Numbered from the stretch's first letter, positions 9,112-17,538 are shown. The stretch: 64,000 nt of DNA from Nocardiopsis sp. NRRL B-16309 (GCF_001279585.1 NZ_LGEC01000074.1:46640-110639); one strand, 5' to 3'. Numbers and translations: made by a program. The notes: generated by a model from the sequence alone, not told the origin.

Positions 9112-9744
9112 ATGTCCACCCAGACCCTTCTCCTCGTCCTCGATCTCGTCGGGATCTTCGCCTTCGCCCTGGACGGCTCCCTGACGGCCGTCCGCACCGC
9201 GCGCGTGGACATCGTCGGTGTCATGTCGCTGGGCGTGATCACCGCCATCGGCGGCGGGATCATCCGCGACGTCCTGCTCGGCGTGACGCCCGCGACCTTC
9301 CAGGACTGGCGGTACCTGGTGACCGCGCTGGCCGGAGCGACCCTGGCGTTCTTCCTCAGCCGCCAGCTGGACCAGCTGAGCAAGCCGATCCTGCTGTTCG
9401 ACGCCGCGGGCCTGAGCCTGTTCGTGGTGATCGGCGCGACCAAGGCGATGGAACTCGGGTTCGGTCCGCTCCAGGCGACGATCCTGGGCGTGATCACCGG
9501 CGTGGGCGGCGGCACCATCCGCGACGTGCTGCTCAACCGGGTCCCGACGGTGCTCAGCGCGAACTCCCACCTGTACGCCGTCCCGGCCACGCTCGGCGCC
9601 GGGTTCGTGGTCGTGGTGTCGGTCTTCGGCCTGGGCGCGGGCTGGGTCGCGGTGGTCGGCGCCGTACTGTGCTTCGTGGTGCGCGTGCTGGCCCTGCGCT
9701 ACCGGTGGAACGCCCCGTCCCCGCCCGGGGCTCCGCCGCTGTAG
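9112..9744 (+). CDS. TRIC cation channel family protein (UPF0126, YadS/YicG type)
   Basis: The product is 210 aa from the ATG at 9112, the first start that gives a normal family length; the frame is open upstream but looks non-coding. Two tandem UPF0126 units are visible, each with the glycine-rich signature: IGGGIIRDVLLG near residue 40 and VGGGTIRDVLLN near residue 125. Seven hydrophobic segments are expected. Bacterial TRIC homologues are trimeric K+-permeable channels. The last 46 bp overlap the 3' end of the convergent LysR gene. Confidence 0.85.
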   Translation: MSTQTLLLVLDLVGIFAFALDGSLTAVRTARVDIVGVMSLGVITAIGGGIIRDVLLGVTPATFQDWRYLVTALAGATLAFFLSRQLDQLSKPILLFDAAGLSLFVVIGATKAMELGFGPLQATILGVITGVGGGTIRDVLLNRVPTVLSANSHLYAVPATLGAGFVVVVSVFGLGAGWVAVVGAVLCFVVRVLALRYRWNAPSPPGAPPL

Positions 9745-10643
9745 TCCAGGGCGCGCGCGGCCGTGCGCCGCAGGACCGCGACCATGGCCGGGACCGGGTC
9801 GGTCACCCGTCCGCGGTGGACGGCGAAGATCTCCCGCGCCAGGCTGGCGCCCCGCAGCGGACGGCCGACCCAGCCCCCGCCGCGGGCCGCACCAAGGATG
9901 CTGCGCGGGATGAGCGCCACGCCGACACCCGCCTCGATGAGCGCCAGGGCCACCTCGTAGTCGCGTGTCTCGTAGGTGACGTTCAGGCGCACCCCGGCGG
10001 CCGCGGCGGCGTCGTCCAGGGTCACCCGGTTGTGGATGCCCGGCGCTCCGCAGATCCACTCCTCCTCGGCGAGGTCGGCCAGGGACGGGTCCCGGTCGGC
10101 GATGGGGTGCCCGGTGGGGGCGACGACCATGAGCGGGTCGACGAGGATGCGCTCCCGGTGCAGGCCCCGGGTGGCGGGCAGGGGCGCGCCCGGGTAGCGG
10201 TGGGTGATGAGCAGGTCGAGGTCGCCGGAGGTCACCAGGTCGTAGCCCCCGGGCGGTTCGATGTCCGACAGCGACAGGCGCACGTGCGGGTGCTCGCTGC
10301 CGAACGCCGCGAGCGTCGCGGGCAACAGGACCTTGCCCGCGCTGGCGAAGGCGCCCAGGGACAGGCGCCCCGGCGGCTCGCCCGCCACGGCCCGGACCGC
10401 GGCCTCGGCGTCGCGGAGCTGGCCCAGGACCCGTTCCCCGTGGTCGAGCAGGACCAGGCCCGCCTCGGTGAGCGTGGCCCCGGTGCGTCCGCGTTCGACG
10501 AGCGGGCAGCCCACCTCGCGCTCCAGCTTGGTCAGCTGCTGGGAGAGGGCGGGCGGGGTGAAGGAGAGCCGCTGGGCCGCGGCGGCGATGGATCCGGCGT
10601 GGGCGATCTCCACCAGCACGCGCAACCTGTTGGCGTCCAGCAT
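9699..10643 (-). CDS. LysR-family transcriptional regulator
   Basis: The product is 314 aa from the ATG at 10643, preceded by a GGGGGG ribosome-binding site. The N-terminal winged helix is clear: LRVLVEIAHAGSIAAAAQRL, SFTPPALSQQLTKLE and LVERGRTGATLTEAG. The rest is a periplasmic-binding-like effector domain. It is divergent from a PLP-dependent dehydratase across a 100-bp AT-rich gap that contains an imperfect T-N11-A palindrome. The usual LysR arrangement therefore predicts control of that dehydratase by its substrate or product. The 3' end overlaps the convergent TRIC gene by 46 bp. Confidence 0.87.
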   Translation of the reverse strand: MLDANRLRVLVEIAHAGSIAAAAQRLSFTPPALSQQLTKLEREVGCPLVERGRTGATLTEAGLVLLDHGERVLGQLRDAEAAVRAVAGEPPGRLSLGAFASAGKVLLPATLAAFGSEHPHVRLSLSDIEPPGGYDLVTSGDLDLLITHRYPGAPLPATRGLHRERILVDPLMVVAPTGHPIADRDPSLADLAEEEWICGAPGIHNRVTLDDAAAAAGVRLNVTYETRDYEVALALIEAGVGVALIPRSILGAARGGGWVGRPLRGASLAREIFAVHRGRVTDPVPAMVAVLRRTAARALDYSGGAPGGDGAFHR

Positions 10644-10681
10644 GCCGTCCCCCCTGCTCAACAAAATCTGACACAAACATC

Positions 10682-10700
10682 TGCTTAAGGATATTTAGCA
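10682..10700. promoter_or_regulatory. Candidate LysR operator between the regulator and dehydratase genes
   Basis: The region 10664-10720 is strikingly AT-rich for this genome. It holds an interrupted palindrome with arms TGCTTAA and TTTAGCA (one mismatch), in which TGCT and AGCA flank an 11-bp spacer. This fits the T-N11-A shape of LysR boxes. A second small palindrome, AACTT-T-AAGTT, lies at 10707-10717. Both lie between the two divergent starts. Confidence 0.5.
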
Positions 10701-10744
10701 AGCCCAACTTTAAGTTAATGCCCGGTAGCGGCAGAGTGGTCCCT

Positions 10745-11668
10745 ATGAGCCCCAGAACCGCGCAGGCAGTCCCCACGGCCACCGACGTCCGAGCCGCCGC
10801 GGAGCGCATCGCGCCCTACGCCCGGCGCACCCCCGTGCTGCACACCGAGATCGACGGCCGCCCGGTCTCGCTGAAGCTGGAGTACCTGCAGCGCACGGGC
10901 GCGTTCAAGCTGCGCGGAGCACTCAACGCCCTGCTCGGCGGCCCGCCGACCGACCGGGTCATCACCGCCTCGGGCGGCAACCACGGGCTCGGGGTGGCGA
11001 CGGCGGCCCGGCTGCTCGGTGTGCGCGCCACGGTCTACGTCCCGGAGACGATCCCCGAGGCCAAGGCCGCTCCCCTGGCGGCCACCGGCGCGGAGATCGT
11101 CCGGGTGGGCGAGGAGTACGCGCAGGCGGCGGCCGAGGCGCGCTCGCGCGCCCACGCCGAGGACGTGCGCTACCTGCACGCCTACGACGACGCGCTCGTG
11201 GTCGCCGGACAGGGCACCATCGGCCTGGAGATCGCCGCCGACGCGCCCGAGTGCGACACCGTCGCGGTCGCCGTCGGCGGAGGCGGACTGGTGGCCGGGG
11301 TGCGCCTCGGCTCGGGCGACCGGCGCGTGGTCGGGGTGGAGCCGCGCGGGTGCCAGAGCCTGCACGCCGCGCTGGCCGCGGGCCACCCCGTCCAGGGCCC
11401 CGTCGACTCCGTCGCCTCCTCCGCCCTGGGCGCGGCCACCCTGGGCGAGGTGCCCTTCGAGGTGCTGCGCGCGCACCCGGTGACGACCGCGCTGGTCGGG
11501 GACGACGAGATCCTGGCCGCCCAGGACCGGTTGTGGGAGGAGTTCCGCATCGCCACCGAACCGGCCGCCGCCGTACCCTTCGCCGCCTGGCTGGCGGGCC
11601 TGGTGCCCGGCGAGCGCCCCTGCCTGGTGGTGTGCGGCGCCAACGCAGAGTGGCGCCGCGCGGGCTGA
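10745..11668 (+). CDS. Threonine/serine dehydratase-like PLP enzyme
   Basis: The product is 307 aa from the ATG at 10745; an ATG at 10718 is in frame but lies in the operator region. It has fold-type II PLP features: the Schiff-base lysine in GAFKLRGAL, the substrate loop SGGNHGLGV, and the phosphate-binding glycine loop AVGGGGLVAGV. It is shorter than biosynthetic IlvA because it lacks the C-terminal ACT domain. It therefore belongs with catabolic threonine/serine dehydratases or serine racemase-like enzymes, giving 2-oxobutanoate or pyruvate and ammonia. A divergent LysR gene probably regulates it. A second paralogue lies at 55.2 kb. Confidence 0.82.
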   Translation: MSPRTAQAVPTATDVRAAAERIAPYARRTPVLHTEIDGRPVSLKLEYLQRTGAFKLRGALNALLGGPPTDRVITASGGNHGLGVATAARLLGVRATVYVPETIPEAKAAPLAATGAEIVRVGEEYAQAAAEARSRAHAEDVRYLHAYDDALVVAGQGTIGLEIAADAPECDTVAVAVGGGGLVAGVRLGSGDRRVVGVEPRGCQSLHAALAAGHPVQGPVDSVASSALGAATLGEVPFEVLRAHPVTTALVGDDEILAAQDRLWEEFRIATEPAAAVPFAAWLAGLVPGERPCLVVCGANAEWRRAG

Positions 11669-11939
11669 GCCCCGCGCCGGGCACGCTGGCCCGTGGCCAG
11701 GAGGGCTGGACCCCCCACCGCGCGCTGAACCGTGGCCGGGCGGGCTGGATCCGCGCCGGACGGCCGAACCGCGCTCCGACCCGCGCCGCGGCAGGCAGCA
11801 CCGGCTCCCACCTGGCCCGATACCCTCCACCGGGCCCGGTGGGTGACACACGGCACTCCGCCTACCCCGACGCCGTGGTTACCGGCCGGTCGCCCTTACA
11901 TTGGTGTGCGTCATCCACCGACCGAGTGAGGGAGAACAC

Positions 11940-12611
11940 GTGCTCTACGGTGCGTTGCGGCAGACCGCGGCGATGCTCGCCCGGACCCTGTGCCGCCCGA
12001 CCATCGAGGGCCGTGAGAACGTCCCTGCCCGCGGCGCCGTCCTGCTGGCCAGCAACCACCTGTCGTTCGTCGACAGCGTGGTCATCCCGCTCTCGGTCAC
12101 GCACCGGCGGGTGCGCTTCCTGGCCAAGAGCGACTACTTCGAGGGCACCGGCCTCAAGGGTCGGGCCACCAGGACCGTGTTCAGTTCCCTGGGGGCGATG
12201 CCGGTGCAGCGCGGCAACGCCCGCGACGCGCTGCTGTCGCTGGAGATGATGCTCGACCGGCTCCGCGAGGGCGAGGCGTGCGTGGTCTACCCCGAGGGCA
12301 CCCGCTCCCGGGACGGACGCCTGTACCGGGGGCGCACCGGAGTGGCGCACCTGGCCATGGAGTCCAAGGCGCCGGTCGTCCCGGTGGCGGTCTCGGGCAC
12401 GCAGCGGGTCCAGCCGATCGGCGCGTCGATGCCTCGGCCGCACCCGTTCACGGTGCGCTTCGGGGAGCCGTTGGACTTCTCCACCGGCTACGACCACCTG
12501 GCTCCGGGCAAGGCGCGCCGGGTGATCACCGACCGCGTCATGGACGCCATCCACGAGCTGTCCGGCCAGGAGCGCGCGCACGAGTACAACACCTACAGCA
12601 CCGAGGAGTGA
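11940..12611 (+). CDS. 1-acyl-sn-glycerol-3-phosphate acyltransferase (PlsC family)
   Basis: The product is 223 aa. The GTG at 11940 is chosen because GGGAG lies 5-10 bp upstream. The acyltransferase motifs are intact: motif I NHLSFVDS (HxxxxD catalytic dyad), motif II around FLAKSDYF and AMPVQRGN, motif III YPEGTRSRDG (EGTR, glycerol-phosphate binding) and motif IV VVPVAVSG. It esterifies the sn-2 position of lysophosphatidate, or a related acceptor, at the inner membrane face. Small actinobacterial PlsC paralogues of this length are common and acceptor specificity cannot be read from sequence. Confidence 0.88.
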   Translation: MLYGALRQTAAMLARTLCRPTIEGRENVPARGAVLLASNHLSFVDSVVIPLSVTHRRVRFLAKSDYFEGTGLKGRATRTVFSSLGAMPVQRGNARDALLSLEMMLDRLREGEACVVYPEGTRSRDGRLYRGRTGVAHLAMESKAPVVPVAVSGTQRVQPIGASMPRPHPFTVRFGEPLDFSTGYDHLAPGKARRVITDRVMDAIHELSGQERAHEYNTYSTEE

Positions 12612-12741
12612 GACCCCGGCGCAGATGTCCGGATGGTCGACGGCCGCGCTCGTGCGCGACCGCCGCCACGCGGTGAGCGTGGAGCCGCACGGCCCCGCGT
12701 GACAGCGCCGTCGTCCGCGCCCGTGGTCGAACCGTTCCGCC

Positions 12742-12756
12742 AGTGCCATAGGTCCC
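12742..12756 (-). promoter_or_regulatory. Possible DosR/DevR-type box upstream of the universal stress gene
   Basis: Read on the minus strand the site is GGGACCTATGGCACT. It resembles the GGGACC-N3-GGTCCC half-symmetric boxes bound by DevR/DosR response regulators, which commonly control universal stress proteins in actinomycetes. The second arm matches at four of six positions. The site lies about 108 bp before the USP start. Orientation and distance fit, but this is a motif match made by eye. Confidence 0.35.
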
Positions 12757-12864
12757 GGAACCGATGGGCGCTCGCGTGCTCGGAAGGTGCGTCGTACCCG
12801 GGCGCCCGCCCGCGGTGGCGCCTAGCGTGAGGATCAGGACGCGATCGGCGACGAGGGGGACTCC

Positions 12865-13761
12865 GTGGGCGAGGGAGCGGCGCGGCCGGTGGTGGCCGCG
12901 GTGGACGGGAGCGAACAGAGCTTGCGGGCCCTGGACTGGGCCGCCGACGAGGCCCGGATCCGGGACCGCGGACTGCGCGTCGTCCACGCCTTCGAGTGGC
13001 CGATGCGCCGCGTCGCGGCCAGGGGAGCACCGGGGTTCGACCCCGACGACTTCGCACGACGCATTCTGGACGACGCACGGGAGCGGGCCGGTGCGCGCAC
13101 ACCCGAGGTGGCCATCGAACCGGTCTACGTCGACGGCGACACCGTACCGGTGCTGCTGACGCAGGCCAGGGACGCGGAGGTCCTGGTCATGGGGTCGCGG
13201 GGTCTGGGAACCCTGGGGTCGGCGGTGCTCGGTTCCACCGGGACGCGGCTCGCGGCGGAGGCCGCCTGCCCCGTCGTGGTGGTCCCGTCCAACGCGGACG
13301 GACCCCGGTCCGGCCGGATCGTGGTGGCCGTCGACGGCTCGCCCGCCTCGATGGCGGCACTGGACTGGGCGTTCACCGTCGCCGAGGACCACGAAGCGAC
13401 CCTGGCCGTCACCATGGTCTGCGACGACCCGCCGAGCCTGTTCGCCGGACCGCTGGCGAAGGCGGCCTACCGCGGCCCGTCCGAGTCCGAGCGCGCGGCC
13501 GCCCAGGAGATCGCCCGTGAGTTGCTCGTCGAGGCCACCGGGCCGGGCCGCGAACACCACCCGGGGGTGCGGGTGACGGAGGTCGTGGTCGCCGGGCACG
13601 CGGCCCGGCGGTTGATCCGCGAGGCCGAGGACGCCGACCTGCTCGTGGTGGGATCGCGCGGGCACGGCGGGTTCGCGGGGATGCTGCTGGGCTCGGTGAG
13701 CCAGTCCGTCCTCACGCACTCCACCCGGCCCGTGGCGGTCGTCCGCGCACCGCGGGACTGA
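12865..13761 (+). CDS. Universal stress protein, tandem USP domains
   Basis: The product is 298 aa from a GTG with a GAGGGGG ribosome-binding site. It contains two UspA domains. The first (about 8-145) has VVAAVDGSEQSLRALDWA and ends MGSRGLGTLGSAVLGSTG. The second (about 152-298) has IVVAVDGSPASMAALDWA and ends GSRGHGGFAGMLLGSVS. Both keep the G-x2-G-x9-G-S/T ATP-binding motif, so both domains should bind ATP. Two-domain USPs of this kind are induced by hypoxia or nitric oxide under DosR/DevR in mycobacteria and Streptomyces. A possible DevR box lies upstream. Confidence 0.9.
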   Translation: MGEGAARPVVAAVDGSEQSLRALDWAADEARIRDRGLRVVHAFEWPMRRVAARGAPGFDPDDFARRILDDARERAGARTPEVAIEPVYVDGDTVPVLLTQARDAEVLVMGSRGLGTLGSAVLGSTGTRLAAEAACPVVVVPSNADGPRSGRIVVAVDGSPASMAALDWAFTVAEDHEATLAVTMVCDDPPSLFAGPLAKAAYRGPSESERAAAQEIARELLVEATGPGREHHPGVRVTEVVVAGHAARRLIREAEDADLLVVGSRGHGGFAGMLLGSVSQSVLTHSTRPVAVVRAPRD

Positions 13762-14106
13762 CGCCCGCGGGCGACGCTTCCGACGGGCCGGTCCCGGGAC
13801 ACGGCAGGATGCCCGGGACACTCCCAACCCGCCCCCGGACCGCGATGGACCGGGTCCGGCATCACGCGAGCTTCTTCCGGAACACGACAGGCCGTTGCCA
13901 GGACACGCCCGGCCCGGCCTCCCGGACGCCTGTGCCCGCGACACCCCCGGCCCGGCCGCGGGTCACAACGGGCCCGGTCCCCAGGCACGACGGATCCGGT
14001 TCCGAGACGCACGCGCCCTGAGCGGGATCGGCGCCGCCCGGTCCCGGCGCGCCATGGCGGCCCCAGGACACACGCCTCGCGGGCGGGGCTGGACTACCCT
14101 GCCCCC
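13762..14106. other. 345-bp intergenic region with degenerate short repeats
   Basis: No coding sequence is convincing here. Phrases of the type CCCGGGACAC recur (for example around 13793 and 13812), and GGCCCGGCC-type palindromes are frequent. The nucleotides just before the phosphoesterase start (GACTACCCTGCCCCC) show no ribosome-binding site, so that gene may be leaderless or weakly translated. Confidence 0.4.
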
Positions 14107-14601
14107 ATGCGCGTGCTCCTGCTGTCCGACACCCACATCCCCCGCCGTGCCCGCGACCTGCCCGAACGCGTGTGGGACGAGGTCGACCGGGCCGACGTCG
14201 TCGTGCACGCGGGCGACTGGTGCGACGCGGAGAGCCTGGACCGCCTGGCGGCCCGCGCCCGCCGCCTGGTCGCCGTGTACGGCAACAACGACGGGCCGGA
14301 CCTACGCGCCCGGCTGCCCGAGATCGCCCGCGCCACGCTCGGCGGGGTGCGCTTCGCCGTCGTGCACGAGACCGGGGCGGCCCGCGGCCGGGAGAAGCGG
14401 TGCGAGCGGCGCTTCAGCGACAGCGACGTGCTGGTGTTCGGGCACTCCCACATCCCCTGGGACACGCGCGCCCCCTCGGGCCTGCGGCTGCTCAATCCCG
14501 GTTCGCCCACCGACCGGCGCCGCCAGCCGCACCACACGTACATGACGCTGGAGGCCGCCGACGGCGACGTCCGCGGCGTCCGGCTGCACGAGCTGCCCTG
14601 A
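14107..14601 (+). CDS. YfcE/MJ0936-family metallophosphoesterase
   Basis: The product is 164 aa, the normal length for this compact family. The dinuclear-metal motifs are all visible: SDTHI (D-x-H), VVHAGDWCD (G-D), YGNNDGP (G-N-x-D), the histidine in AVVHETG, and VFGHSHIPW (G-H-x-H), followed by LNPGSPTDRR. Family members are Mn- or Ni-dependent phosphodiesterases acting on small substrates such as bis-p-nitrophenyl phosphate. The physiological substrate is unknown. It is flanked on both sides by non-coding, repeat-containing DNA. Confidence 0.88.
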   Translation: MRVLLLSDTHIPRRARDLPERVWDEVDRADVVVHAGDWCDAESLDRLAARARRLVAVYGNNDGPDLRARLPEIARATLGGVRFAVVHETGAARGREKRCERRFSDSDVLVFGHSHIPWDTRAPSGLRLLNPGSPTDRRRQPHHTYMTLEAADGDVRGVRLHELP

Positions 14602-14619
14602 CCGGCCCGCGCCGACACC

Positions 14620-14784
14620 GGCGCCCTGGACCGGACGAGGCGCCCAAGGGTTCCCCGGGCCCCACGCTCCCCCGGCGATCTGGAACCGCCGAGGCGCCAG
14701 AGGTTCTCACGTGGTGCCCCACTCCCCCCGGCGCCCTGGAGCGGCCGAGGTACGCCGAAGGTTCACCGAACCCCACGCTCCCCC
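14620..14784. repeat. Three degenerate tandem repeats of 54-56 bp
   Basis: Units begin at 14620, 14674 and 14730, each with GGCG-x-x-CTGGA. Each contains a GCCGAGG-like core, then AAGGTTC-like sequence, and ends in CCCCAC(GCT)CCCCC. They fill most of the gap between the phosphoesterase and the GHL10 gene. The rest of 14602-14940 holds no gene and leads into the TTG start at 14941. Confidence 0.8.
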
Positions 14785-14940
14785 GGCGTCACGTTCGCAC
14801 CGATCACGGGTCGGGGACTTGCCTTGCGCCCCCAGATCGTGAAGGTTTTCTTCTAAGCTCATGCTGACAGTCGCATTCGGTGTCGGCCCGGTCACGGGAC
14901 CGCGGCGCGGCCGGTGCGACGGAGGCCGGAAGGAGCCATC

Positions 14941-16581
14941 TTGGCGTACGCACGCCGGAGCAGCCCCGCGAGCCGCGGAGCCGTCCGGATCCCCCGCACC
15001 ACCGCCTGCCGCGGCGCACTGGCCGCCGCGATCGCGCTGTGCCTGCTGCACACACCGCACGCCGCCGCCTCGACGGTGGCGGCGGCCCCCGAGGAACCCG
15101 CGCCCCGGCCCTGCCGGGTCGACGACCAGGCCCCGCCCAAACGGCAGCTGCGCGCGGAGTGGATCGCCGGGGTGTACAACATCGACTGGCCGAGCGCACC
15201 GGGACTCACCCCCGACGAACAGCGCGCGGAGCTCACCGAGCTCTACGACCGGGCCCGGGACGACGGCCTCAACGCGGTGTTCGTGCAGATCCGGCCCACC
15301 GCCGACGCGTTCTGGCCCTCGCCCCACGAACCGTGGTCGGAGTGGCTCAGCGGCGAACAGGGCCGCGACCCCGGCTACGACCCGCTGGAGTTCGCCGTGG
15401 CCGAGGCGCACGAGCGCAACCTGGAGTTCCACGGCTGGTTCAACCCCTACCGCGTGGCCATGCACGACGACCCCTCGCGGCTGGCCGAGGACCACCCCGC
15501 CCGGCTCCACCCGGACTGGGTCTTCGACTACGGCGGCCGGCTCTACTACGACCCCGGCGTGCCGGAGGTCCGCGCCTTCGTCATCGAGGCGATGATGGAC
15601 GCGGTCGAGAACTACGACCTGGACGGCGTGCACTTCGACGACTACTTCTACCCCTATCCCGTGGCCGGGCAGGAGATCCCCGACCAGGACACCTTCGCCG
15701 AGTACGGCGGCGACTTCGACGACATCGGCGACTGGCGGCGCGAGAACGTCGACCGCCTGGTCCAGGAGATGGACGAGGCCGTACACGACGCGAAGCCGCA
15801 CGTGCGGTTCGGGGTCAGCCCGTTCGGGATCTGGCGCAACGCCGGCAGCGACCCGGCGGGCTCGGACACCCGCGGGTTCGAGTCCTACGACGGCATCTAC
15901 GCCGACAGCCGCCGGTGGGTGGACCAGGGCTGGGTGGACTACATCAACCCGCAGGTCTACTGGGAGATCGGGCTGCCCGTGGCCGACTACGCCGTGCTCG
16001 TGCCCTGGTGGGAGGACGTCGTGGCCGACACCGACGTGCAGCTCTACATCGGCCAGGCCGCCTACAAGGCGGGCAACGACGGCGCCTGGTCCGACCCGGC
16101 CGAACTCGCCCGGCACCTGGAGTTCAACCGGGACCACCCCGGGGTGGACGGCGACGTGTACTTCAGCGCGACGTCGCTGCGCACCAACGCCAGGCGGGCC
16201 ATGGACGAGGTGGTCGCCGAGCACTACGCCCACCCCGCCCTGATCCCGGTCAAGGCGGACCTGGGCGGCGCCGCGCCCGCGGCGCCCGTGGTGGTACGGG
16301 CCCGGCGCGGCGAGGACGGCACCCGCGTGACGATCCGTCCCCGGCCCGGCGAGGAGCCCGCCTACTACGCGGTGTACGCGGTCGACGGGCGGCCGGACCC
16401 GGGCTCGGTGCCGTGCCGGATCGAGGACCCGCGCCACCTGCTCGGCACCGTGCGCGCCGACGGGAACCGGCCCACGGAGTTCACCGCCCCGGCCCACGAG
16501 GGCGAGCGGACCTACTACGCGACCGCCCTGGACCGGCTGCACCACGAGAGCCCGCCAGGGAACCCGCGCCACACGCCCTGA
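14941..16581 (+). CDS. Secreted GHL10 (DUF187, YngK-like) family putative glycoside hydrolase
   Basis: The product is 546 aa from a TTG at 14941. This start is preferred because GGAAGGAG lies about 7 bp upstream and it gives a proper signal peptide (basic start, then ALAAAIALCLLHTPHAAAS). The domain begins at about residue 60 with RAEWIAGVYNIDWPS. It continues through NAVFVQIRPTADAFWPS, HGWFNPYR, DGVHFDDYFYPYP, GVSPFGIWRN and WVDYINPQVYWE, the conserved blocks of the glycosyl-hydrolase-like 10 TIM barrel. A C-terminal fibronectin-III-like segment follows. Related proteins are lipoproteins or exoenzymes thought to act on bacterial or polysaccharide glycans. The substrate is not established. 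Confidence 0.85.
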   Translation: MAYARRSSPASRGAVRIPRTTACRGALAAAIALCLLHTPHAAASTVAAAPEEPAPRPCRVDDQAPPKRQLRAEWIAGVYNIDWPSAPGLTPDEQRAELTELYDRARDDGLNAVFVQIRPTADAFWPSPHEPWSEWLSGEQGRDPGYDPLEFAVAEAHERNLEFHGWFNPYRVAMHDDPSRLAEDHPARLHPDWVFDYGGRLYYDPGVPEVRAFVIEAMMDAVENYDLDGVHFDDYFYPYPVAGQEIPDQDTFAEYGGDFDDIGDWRRENVDRLVQEMDEAVHDAKPHVRFGVSPFGIWRNAGSDPAGSDTRGFESYDGIYADSRRWVDQGWVDYINPQVYWEIGLPVADYAVLVPWWEDVVADTDVQLYIGQAAYKAGNDGAWSDPAELARHLEFNRDHPGVDGDVYFSATSLRTNARRAMDEVVAEHYAHPALIPVKADLGGAAPAAPVVVRARRGEDGTRVTIRPRPGEEPAYYAVYAVDGRPDPGSVPCRIEDPRHLLGTVRADGNRPTEFTAPAHEGERTYYATALDRLHHESPPGNPRHTP

Positions 16582-16765
16582 CCCGCCCGCCCGCGTACGG
16601 CCGCCGCCGGGCCCGTGAGCGGCGTGCGGGTCCGGGGTCCGCGCCTGCCGCGCGCGGGCACGGGTTCCGTAGGCCCGGAGCCCGGTGGCGCCCCACGACG
16701 GCCTCTGCCGGGCCCGTGCGACCGCTGTGCCACGGGCCGGTTCGGGCGCGTACAGCGCCTCGGGA

Positions 16766-16884
16766 GGTCTCAGCACCACCGGGGGTCTCAGCGCCCCCGC
16801 CGGTCACAGCACGCCCGGGGGCCCAGCAGGCCCCCGTGGTCTCAGCGCGTCCTCGTGGCCTCAGCACGCCCCCGCGGTCTCAGC
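16766..16884. repeat. Seven-copy 18-19 bp tandem repeat overlapping a stop codon
   Basis: Copies of GGTCTCAGC or close variants start at 16766, 16784, 16802, 16820, 16838, 16857 and 16876, spaced 18, 18, 18, 18, 19 and 19 bp. On the minus strand the unit reads about GCTGAGACCNCGGGGGCGT. The TCA of the last copy (16880-16882) is the complement of the TGA stop of the gene at 16880-17500. The array therefore extends outward from the 3' end of that gene into the convergent gap. Confidence 0.85.
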
Positions 16885-17500
16885 AGCGGCTGCGCAGTTC
16901 CTCGACGCCCTCGCCCGTGAGGTCGTCGCAGTAGGCCGCGCGCCCGGTCATCGCCATGATCAGCGCCAGCGTCGGACCCTCGACCTCAGGACCCGAACCG
17001 CTCTCGAAGGGGCCGTCGGTCGCGGTCAGGCGCAGACCGCCGATACGGCCCTTGGCCACGACCACCAGGTCGCTCCCCCGGTGGTACTCGGCCACCCGGG
17101 TCAGCACCCCGATCGGCACGTCCCGCTCGATCCCCAGCGGTCGACGGATGTCCTGGGCGTGCACGACGGTCTCGGCGAGCCACGTCACCACCGGCCCCAT
17201 CGGCGAGGTCGTGCTGGTGACGACCCGCTCGAAGCCCTCCAGCGTCTCCTGTGGCGTCTCGCCCAGGTGCTCGGCCAGCCGCATCGCCACCTGGCGGTCG
17301 AAGTCGAACCGGCAGCGGATCACCCCGGCCATCCAGCGCCACCGGTTGAGGCTCGCGCCCGCGGTCATGTGCGCGAGGACCTCGCGCACGCTCAGCCCCT
17401 CGCACAGCGAGGGCGTCCGCCACCGCTCGTCGTCGAGTCCGGCAAGGTCGGCGGCCAGTGCCGCCCGTTCGGCGTGCACCGTCTCCCAGAGTGGATCCAT
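16880..17500 (-). CDS. Maleylpyruvate isomerase/DinB-fold mycothiol-dependent family protein
   Basis: The product is 206 aa. It has the four-helix DinB/MDMPI layout: an N-terminal helix ERAALAADLAGLDDERWRTPSLCEGLSVREVLAHM with the first metal histidine, a central helix, and ETVVHAQDIRRPL with the second histidine of the HxxxD type. This is followed by a small SCP2-like C-terminal region. Members use mycothiol or bacillithiol as cofactor and include maleylpyruvate isomerase, but most actinobacterial paralogues have no assigned reaction. The gene stops inside a tandem repeat. It is convergent with the GHL10 gene. Confidence 0.75.
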   Translation of the reverse strand: MDPLWETVHAERAALAADLAGLDDERWRTPSLCEGLSVREVLAHMTAGASLNRWRWMAGVIRCRFDFDRQVAMRLAEHLGETPQETLEGFERVVTSTTSPMGPVVTWLAETVVHAQDIRRPLGIERDVPIGVLTRVAEYHRGSDLVVVAKGRIGGLRLTATDGPFESGSGPEVEGPTLALIMAMTGRAAYCDDLTGEGVEELRSRC

Positions 17501-17538
17501 GGGGTGAGCCTACGGAGCGGCACGGACACTTCCGCGGA

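Noticed and set aside
14620..16884. CRISPR arrays
   Set aside because: The arrays are direct tandem or degenerate repeats without unique spacers, and no cas genes are present.
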